Of a stretch of DNA of 9,882 nucleotides, positions 5,789 to 9,882 are shown one piece after another; positions within the stretch are counted from its first letter, which is position 1; the number at the start of each line of letters is the position of its first letter. The stretch comes from Thermoleophilia bacterium. GTDB lineage: Bacteria; Actinomycetota; Thermoleophilia; Gaiellales; JAICJC01. Location: positions 1-9,882 of the forward strand of contig JAICJM010000153.1 in assembly GCA_025928435.1 (NCBI GenBank), in the 5' to 3' direction. Under the pieces are notes generated by a model. The model saw only the letters and a list, made by a program, of their open reading frames with translations. It was not told the origin of the DNA and searched no databases. The translations under genes were made by a program, and so were the position numbers.

Positions 5789-6519
5789 TTCACGTCGCGG
5801 CCGGCGGCGATGACCCCGCCCGCGATGCAGATCGCGATCGTCCAGCCGACCAGGACGACTGCGCCCACGCCCGGGTCGAGCAGGTGCGAGTCGGTCATGC
5901 CCATCATGCCGTTCTGGGCCGAGTCCGGCGTCCACCGGCCGACCGACGGCGCCAGGCCGAAGAGCAGGTTCTGGATGACGAACCCCCAGGCCAGGATCCC
6001 GATGATCGCCCCGACCTGGTTGCGCACGATCATGCCCAGCCCGACGCCGATACCGCCCCACAGCGCCGTCCCGATCAGCGTCCCCACCGTCAGCAGCCAG
6101 TAGTCGTGGTGTGTGAGCGCGATCGAGATGCCGCGCTCCTCGAGGATGATGCCGCCGACCGCGACGGAGAGGATCTCGCCGATGAGGGCGAACACGAACC
6201 CGGCGACCAGGCTGGCGGCCACCTTGGCCTTGAGCACGGTCGAGCGCGTCGGCGTGAACAGGTAGGTCGGCCGGATCGTCCCGAAGCGGTACTCGCCGGT
6301 GACGAGCATGATCCCCGCCAGCGCAGCGAACAGGCCGGCGAAGCTGCCGATCGCGTAGAGGTCGCGCTGCTGGTCGCGCTGGCCCATCTCGTGCACCGAG
6401 GTCAGGAGCGCGGTCAGGATCACGAATAGGAGGATGAGCGCGGCCATGCCCAGCACGAGCCCGAGCGTCGTCCGGGTCGACCGCACCTTCAGGACCTCCG
6501 CTCGCAGCTGCGGGATCAC
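5785..6519 (-). CDS. ABC-2 type transporter permease
   Basis: The product is 244 aa with about six hydrophobic segments (near residues 19-40, 55-74, 100-125, 140-162, 168-190 and 217-239). The cytoplasmic stretch GEYRFGTIRPTYLFTPTR (75-92) is the hallmark of ABC-2 permeases of the drug/bacitracin/gliding type (the E-Y-x-x-G-T-I pattern). By family, it forms the membrane channel of a two-gene exporter with the ATPase upstream. The GTG start (6519) overlaps the ATPase stop as GTGA, so translation is coupled. The substrate cannot be read from sequence: no lantibiotic, two-component or drug-resistance gene is adjacent. Its TAG stop overlaps the CBS gene stop on the other strand. Confidence 0.93.
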   Translation of the reverse strand: MIPQLRAEVLKVRSTRTTLGLVLGMAALILLFVILTALLTSVHEMGQRDQQRDLYAIGSFAGLFAALAGIMLVTGEYRFGTIRPTYLFTPTRSTVLKAKVAASLVAGFVFALIGEILSVAVGGIILEERGISIALTHHDYWLLTVGTLIGTALWGGIGVGLGMIVRNQVGAIIGILAWGFVIQNLLFGLAPSVGRWTPDSAQNGMMGMTDSHLLDPGVGAVVLVGWTIAICIAGGVIAAGRDVN

Positions 6520-7409
6520 TGCGCCTTCTCCGCGGTCAGCTCGAGGAAGACCTCCTCGAGCGAGGACTGCTCGACGCGCAGCTCGTGCAGCACGACGCCG
6601 GCTGCGGCGGCGATCTCGCCGACGCGCTCGCTGGTCGTGCCGCGGGCGTAGAGCGCGCCCGACGCGTCGGCGACCTCGATCCCCTCGCGCTCGAGCGCCT
6701 CGCGCAGCTCGGGGGCCTGCGGGCTGCGAACGCGGACGGCGCCGCCGATCCCAGCGGTCAGCTCGTCCAGGCGCGACCCGCGCACGAGCTTGCCGCGGCT
6801 GATGATGAGCACGTGGTCGACGGTCTGTGCGACCTCGGCCAGCACGTGGCTCGACACGAGGACGGTGTGGCCGCTGCCGGCGAACGACCGCAGGAAGTCG
6901 CGCAGCCAGCGCACGCCCTCCGGGTCGAGGCCGTTCGCGGGCTCGTCGAGCACGAGCAGCTCGGGATCGCCGAGCAGCGCCGCCGCCAGGCCGAGCCGCT
7001 GGCGCATCCCGAGCGAGTAGCCCTTGACGCGGCGGTTGGCGGCGCCCGAGAGCTCGACCGTCTGCAGCACGTCGTCGACGCGCGAGTCGGGAAGGCCCGC
7101 GGCCGCCGAGAGCGTGCGCAGGTGGTTACGGCCCGAGCGGCCGGGGTGGAAGTCGGTCGCCTCGAGCACCGCCCCGATCCGCAAGGCGGGCTGCGGGATG
7201 TCCGAGTACGGACGCTCGAAGATCAGGGCCCGCCCCTGGGTCGGCCGGGCGAGGCCGAGCAGCATGCGCAGGGTGGTCGTCTTCCCGGCGCCGTTGGGGC
7301 CGAGGAAGCCGGTGATCGTGCCCGGCTCGAGGGCGAAGGAGAGGTCGTCGACCGCGGTCAGGTTCCCGTACCGCTTCGTCAGGGATTCGGCGCGGACGAC
7401 GGGCGGCAT
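6516..7409 (-). CDS. ABC transporter ATP-binding protein (BcrA/DrrA type)
   Basis: The product is 297 aa. Its nucleotide-binding domain has Walker A GPNGAGKT (residues 37-44), the signature YSLGMRQR (131-138), Walker B LLVLDEP (151-157), the D-loop NGLDPEG (159-165) and the switch His188 in SSH. A Glu in GAVLEATDF stands where many families have the Q-loop Gln, as is common in the BcrA-like export group. The C-terminal 75 residues are an extra domain ending in SSLEEVFLELT, typical of single-copy exporter ATPases. It would power export by the coupled permease. The ATG at 7409 has no Shine-Dalgarno but lies 6 bp after TAGCCT, so the mRNA is probably leaderless. It is divergent from pruA across 51 bp. 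Confidence 0.95.
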   Translation of the reverse strand: MPPVVRAESLTKRYGNLTAVDDLSFALEPGTITGFLGPNGAGKTTTLRMLLGLARPTQGRALIFERPYSDIPQPALRIGAVLEATDFHPGRSGRNHLRTLSAAAGLPDSRVDDVLQTVELSGAANRRVKGYSLGMRQRLGLAAALLGDPELLVLDEPANGLDPEGVRWLRDFLRSFAGSGHTVLVSSHVLAEVAQTVDHVLIISRGKLVRGSRLDELTAGIGGAVRVRSPQAPELREALEREGIEVADASGALYARGTTSERVGEIAAAAGVVLHELRVEQSSLEEVFLELTAEKAQ

Positions 7410-7415
7410 GCGCTC

Positions 7416-7421
7416 AGGCTA
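7416..7421 (-). promoter_or_regulatory. Leaderless -10 element of the ABC operon
   Basis: On the minus strand TAGCCT (TAnnnT) ends 6 bp before the ATG at 7409. No Shine-Dalgarno is present between them, so the transcript would begin at the start codon. The -35 at about 7439-7445 is weak. The spacing equals that of the divergent pruA element. Confidence 0.45.
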
Positions 7422-7423
7422 GC

Positions 7424-7435
7424 CCGACCGGTCGG
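7424..7435. promoter_or_regulatory. 12-bp palindrome between divergent promoters
   Basis: CCGACCGGTCGG is a perfect palindrome at the middle of the 51-bp gap between the ABC operon and pruA. It covers the expected -35 site of the pruA promoter and the -10/-35 spacer of the ABC promoter. A dimer bound here could control both. No regulator gene is in the window. The role is inferred; in GC-rich DNA a 12-bp palindrome can also arise by chance. Confidence 0.4.
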
Positions 7436-7448
7436 ACGGCTGGCGCGC

Positions 7449-7454
7449 TAGGCT
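7449..7454 (+). promoter_or_regulatory. Leaderless -10 element of pruA
   Basis: TAGGCT ends 6 bp before the ATG at 7461 with no Shine-Dalgarno between. It mirrors the TAGCCT of the divergent ABC operon. The -35 region (about 7426-7431) lies inside the palindrome and is far from consensus, which may mean activator-dependent expression. Confidence 0.45.
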
Positions 7455-7460
7455 GGCGGC

Positions 7461-9092
7461 ATGAGCTCAGGCGTCTTCACACTCCCCAGGCCGTTCAACG
7501 AGCCGGTGCGCGACTACGCGCCGGGCTCACCCGAGCGCGCATCCCTGAAGTCCCGGCTCGACGCCATGTCGAGCGACCAGCTCGACATCCCGATGGTGAT
7601 CGGCGGCAAGGATGTCCGCACCGGCCGCACGGCGAAGTCCGTGATGCCGCATCGGAAGGACCACGTCCTGGCCGAGTACCACCTGGGCGGCGAGCCCGAG
7701 GTGGCCCGGGCCATCGCCGCCGCGGCCGATGCGCACCGCGAGTGGTCGCGCACGCCCTGGGAGGCGCGGGCGGCGGTGTTCCTACGCGCGGCCGAGCTGC
7801 TCGCGGGCCCGTGGCGCGACACCCTGAACGCCGCCACCATGCTCGGGACGTCGAAGACGGCGTACCAGGCCGAGATCGACGCCTGCTGCGAGCTCACCGA
7901 CTTCTGGCGGTTCAACCCGAGCCACATGCACCGGCTGATGAGCGAGCAGCCGATCTCCTCTCCGGGGATGTGGAACCGGGTCGAGTACCGCGCGCTCGAG
8001 GGCTTCGTGTTCGCGGTCGCCCCGTTCAACTTCACGGCGATCGCGGGCAACCTGCCGACCGCGCCGGCGATGATGGGGAACACGGTCGTGTTCAAGCCCG
8101 CGTCGACGGCCGTCTACGCCTGCCATTTTCTGATGAAGCTCTACGAGGAGGCGGGCCTGCCGCCGGGCGTGATCAACATGGTGATGGGCTCGGGGCGCGA
8201 CATCGGCGACCCGGCGCTGGCCCACCCCGACCTGGCCGGGATCCACTTCACCGGCTCGACCGCGGTCTTCCAGTCGATGTGGAAGACCGTCGGCGACAAC
8301 ATCGCCGGCTATCGCTCGTATCCGCGCATCGTGGGCGAGACCGGGGGCAAGGACTTCATCTTCGCCCACCCCTCCGCCGACGCGGCCGCGGTGGCCACGG
8401 CGGTCGTCCGCGGGTCGTTCGAGTACCAGGGCCAGAAGTGCTCCGCCGCGTCGCGCGTGTACGCGCCGTCCAACCTGTGGCCGCAGCTGCGCGAGGCGCT
8501 CCAGGAGGAGGTCTCGACGATCCGCATGGGCGATGTGCGCGACTTCCGCAACTTCATGGGCGCCGTGATCGACGGCAGCTCGTTCGCGACCCAGCGCGAC
8601 GCCGTGAAGCTCGCGGCGGACTCGCCGGAAGCCGAGGTGGTCGTCGGCGGTGACTGCGACGACTCCGAGGGCTGGTTCGTGCGCCCGACGGTGATCGAGA
8701 CCCGCGACCCGGGCTTCGACCTGATGGCGCGCGAGCTGTTCGGCCCGGTCGTGACCGCCTACGTGTACGACGAGAAGCGCGTCGACGACACGCTGGAGCT
8801 GGTCGACAGGACGTCGCCGTACGCGCTCACGGGCGCGATCTTCGCCACCGACCGGGCGGCGATCGAGCACGCGTCCGACGCGCTGCGAAACGCCGCCGGC
8901 AACTTCTACGTGAACGACAAGCCGACCGGCGCGGTCGTCGGCCAGCAGCCGTTCGGCGGAGCGCGGGCGTCGGGGACGAACGACAAGGCGGGCTCCATGT
9001 GGAACCTGATCCGGTGGACGAGCCCGCGCACGATCAAGGAGACGTTCGTGCCGGCGACCGACTACCGCTACCCGTTCATGGGCGAGGAGTAG
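7461..9092 (+). CDS. pruA: 1-pyrroline-5-carboxylate dehydrogenase (L-glutamate gamma-semialdehyde dehydrogenase)
   Basis: The product is 543 aa, full length for the stand-alone ALDH4-type enzyme. The N-terminal NEPVRDYAPGSPER and the C-terminal PATDYRYPFMGEE match this family specifically. ALDH catalytic features are all present: PFNFTAIAG with Asn190, FTGST (263-267), the general base Glu293 in GETGGKD, the nucleophile Cys327 in GQKCSAASR, and LFGP (426-429). GQQPFGGARASGTNDKAG (494-511) is the P5CDH substrate and oligomerisation region. It oxidises glutamate semialdehyde to glutamate with NAD, the second step of proline catabolism, in the cytoplasm. Proline dehydrogenase (putA/prodh) is not in the window, so the two steps are encoded apart or beyond the edge. 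The ATG is supported by the -10 element 6 bp upstream. It is transcribed away from the ABC operon. Confidence 0.97.
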   Translation: MSSGVFTLPRPFNEPVRDYAPGSPERASLKSRLDAMSSDQLDIPMVIGGKDVRTGRTAKSVMPHRKDHVLAEYHLGGEPEVARAIAAAADAHREWSRTPWEARAAVFLRAAELLAGPWRDTLNAATMLGTSKTAYQAEIDACCELTDFWRFNPSHMHRLMSEQPISSPGMWNRVEYRALEGFVFAVAPFNFTAIAGNLPTAPAMMGNTVVFKPASTAVYACHFLMKLYEEAGLPPGVINMVMGSGRDIGDPALAHPDLAGIHFTGSTAVFQSMWKTVGDNIAGYRSYPRIVGETGGKDFIFAHPSADAAAVATAVVRGSFEYQGQKCSAASRVYAPSNLWPQLREALQEEVSTIRMGDVRDFRNFMGAVIDGSSFATQRDAVKLAADSPEAEVVVGGDCDDSEGWFVRPTVIETRDPGFDLMARELFGPVVTAYVYDEKRVDDTLELVDRTSPYALTGAIFATDRAAIEHASDALRNAAGNFYVNDKPTGAVVGQQPFGGARASGTNDKAGSMWNLIRWTSPRTIKETFVPATDYRYPFMGEE

Positions 9093-9146
9093 GCCGGCGC
9101 CGCTTCCGCGGTCAAGGGTCGGCCCGGATGAGCCGATCCTGACTCT

Positions 9147-9833
9147 GTGATGGATGCCGAGCGCAGGGAGTTCTTCCGGGTCATGGTCCGGCTGCCGGTG
9201 TCGTGCGCCCCGCTGGTCGAGCGCGGGCGCACGAGCCTCATGGTGGTGCGGTCGGTCGACCTCTCCGCCGGCGGTGTCAAGGTCGTCACGGAGCACACGC
9301 TCGTGCCCGGTAACCGGGTGCGGGTCGTCTTCCGGGTGGACGACGACACCACCGCGCGCCTCGACGCGACCGTCCTGCGGGTCGAGCCGCTCGACGACGA
9401 GCTCTACCGCTACGCGATCGACTTCGACCCGCTCGACCGCTCGGTCGAGCAGCGGCTGATGCGGGCCGTCTACGCCGTCGAGCAGCTGAACGCCGGCCGG
9501 CACAAGCACGTGCGCATGACGGTCTGGCAGCCGATGCGCTGCCGCACGGAGCGGGGCGAGGCGTTCGGCGCGCACGCCCTCCAGATCTCCGCCGACGACG
9601 CCCAGGTCATCACCAAGCGCGCGCTGCGCGAGGGCGAGCGGCTGCACGTCACGATGGAGGACGGCACGATGGGCTTCGGCGTCGAGACCGACGCGATCGT
9701 CGGCTCGGTGCACACCGACGCGCGCGGCAGCTGCGTGGCCACCATCGCCTGGGACAACCTCGACCGCGTCACCCGCTCGGCCATCCTGCGCCGCTCGATG
9801 GAGCAGGAGCGCCGCGACCTCGCGGGCGAGTAG
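9147..9833 (+). CDS. PilZ-domain protein with apparent second, degenerate PilZ domain
   Basis: The product is 228 aa. The first half has both c-di-GMP-binding motifs of PilZ: RxxxR in RREFFR (Arg7/Arg11) and DxSxxG in DLSAGG (Asp38-Gly43), followed by the beta-barrel and a helix (about residues 95-115). Residues 119-222 look like a repeat of the same fold. RMTVWQPMRC mirrors RVMVRLPVSC, QISADDAQVITKRALREGER mirrors DLSAGGVKVVTEHTLVPGNR, and AWDNLDR mirrors DFDPLDR. In the second copy RxxxR has become HxxxR (119-123) and DxSxxG has become QxSxxD (146-151), so it probably does not bind c-di-GMP. By family, the protein is a cytoplasmic c-di-GMP receptor that regulates motility, exopolysaccharide or similar outputs; no target gene is adjacent. 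The start is GTG (9147) or ATG (9150). No Shine-Dalgarno is visible, and a weak GATCCT (9135-9140) could be a leaderless -10. Confidence 0.9.
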   Translation: MMDAERREFFRVMVRLPVSCAPLVERGRTSLMVVRSVDLSAGGVKVVTEHTLVPGNRVRVVFRVDDDTTARLDATVLRVEPLDDELYRYAIDFDPLDRSVEQRLMRAVYAVEQLNAGRHKHVRMTVWQPMRCRTERGEAFGAHALQISADDAQVITKRALREGERLHVTMEDGTMGFGVETDAIVGSVHTDARGSCVATIAWDNLDRVTRSAILRRSMEQERRDLAGE

Positions 9834-9845
9834 CTCACCCGCGGT

Positions 9846-9875
9846 GGGGACCGTCCCCGGATGGGGACTGTCCCC
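9846..9875. repeat. REP-like double palindrome (copy 2)
   Basis: GGGGACCGTCCCC (9846-9858), a 4-nt loop GGAT, then GGGGACTGTCCCC (9863-9875) form a 13-bp inverted repeat with one central mismatch. It starts 12 nt after the PilZ gene stop, the same distance as copy 1 after infA, and both copies continue with GCTT. The right arm is identical to that of copy 1. It may help end transcription, though no T-run is visible before the window ends. Confidence 0.8.
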
Positions 9876-9882
9876 GCTTCGC

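Noticed and set aside
6516..7409. ABC exporter as a lantibiotic or drug self-resistance system
   Set aside because: The family resemblance is to BcrA/DrrA, but no biosynthetic, sensor-kinase or regulator gene lies beside it; the substrate is left open.
7782..9713. Minus-strand frame of 643 codons opposite pruA and the PilZ gene
   Set aside because: It is composed of His/Arg/Asp/Val-rich low complexity and lies antisense to two genes with intact catalytic or ligand motifs.

Overview
The window is GC-rich, densely coded DNA of ordinary chromosomal type. The likely source is an actinobacterium, perhaps class Thermoleophilia. This rests on the GC bias, promoters sitting directly on start codons (leaderless genes), an SSI-type secreted protease inhibitor and an actinobacterial-style P5C dehydrogenase. 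The lineage is inferred, not proven. No phage, IS element, CRISPR array, tRNA or rRNA was seen.

Layout, left to right. (a) 1-513, minus: a small lipoprotein related to Streptomyces subtilisin inhibitor. A divergent intergenic region (514-707) follows, with a 7-2-7 inverted repeat and a candidate promoter. (b) 708-3944, plus: a 1078-residue SF2 helicase. A very acidic segment splits the conserved N-terminal Q-like motif from Walker A, and the C-terminal half is unassigned and basic-tailed. (c) 4100-4529, plus: a CspA-type cold-shock protein and, 4 nt later, translation initiation factor IF-1. They lie behind a leader of about 90 nt with hairpin potential. Helicase, Csp and IF-1 together look like an RNA-structure/translation module. 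(d) 4541-4572: a 13-nt perfect inverted repeat between convergent genes; a near-copy sits at 9846-9875, the same distance after the last gene. (e) 4587-5249, minus: a stand-alone precorrin-2 dehydrogenase/ferrochelatase-type siroheme synthase.

(f) 5387-5788, plus: a CBS-pair protein with a leaderless promoter. (g) 5785-7409, minus: an ABC-2 transporter, ATPase then permease, translationally coupled by a GTGA overlap. The permease stop overlaps the CBS gene stop in a shared CTAG. (h) 7461-9092, plus: 1-pyrroline-5-carboxylate dehydrogenase, divergent from the ABC operon. The 51-bp gap between them holds two apparent leaderless -10 elements around a 12-bp palindrome. (i) 9147-9833, plus: a PilZ protein that appears to carry two PilZ domains, the second with a broken c-di-GMP motif.

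Most genes are familiar families. The parts least explained by known families are the helicase architecture and its csp-infA neighbourhood, the tandem PilZ protein, the repeated palindrome and the short divergent control regions. I found no convincing new defence or mobile system.
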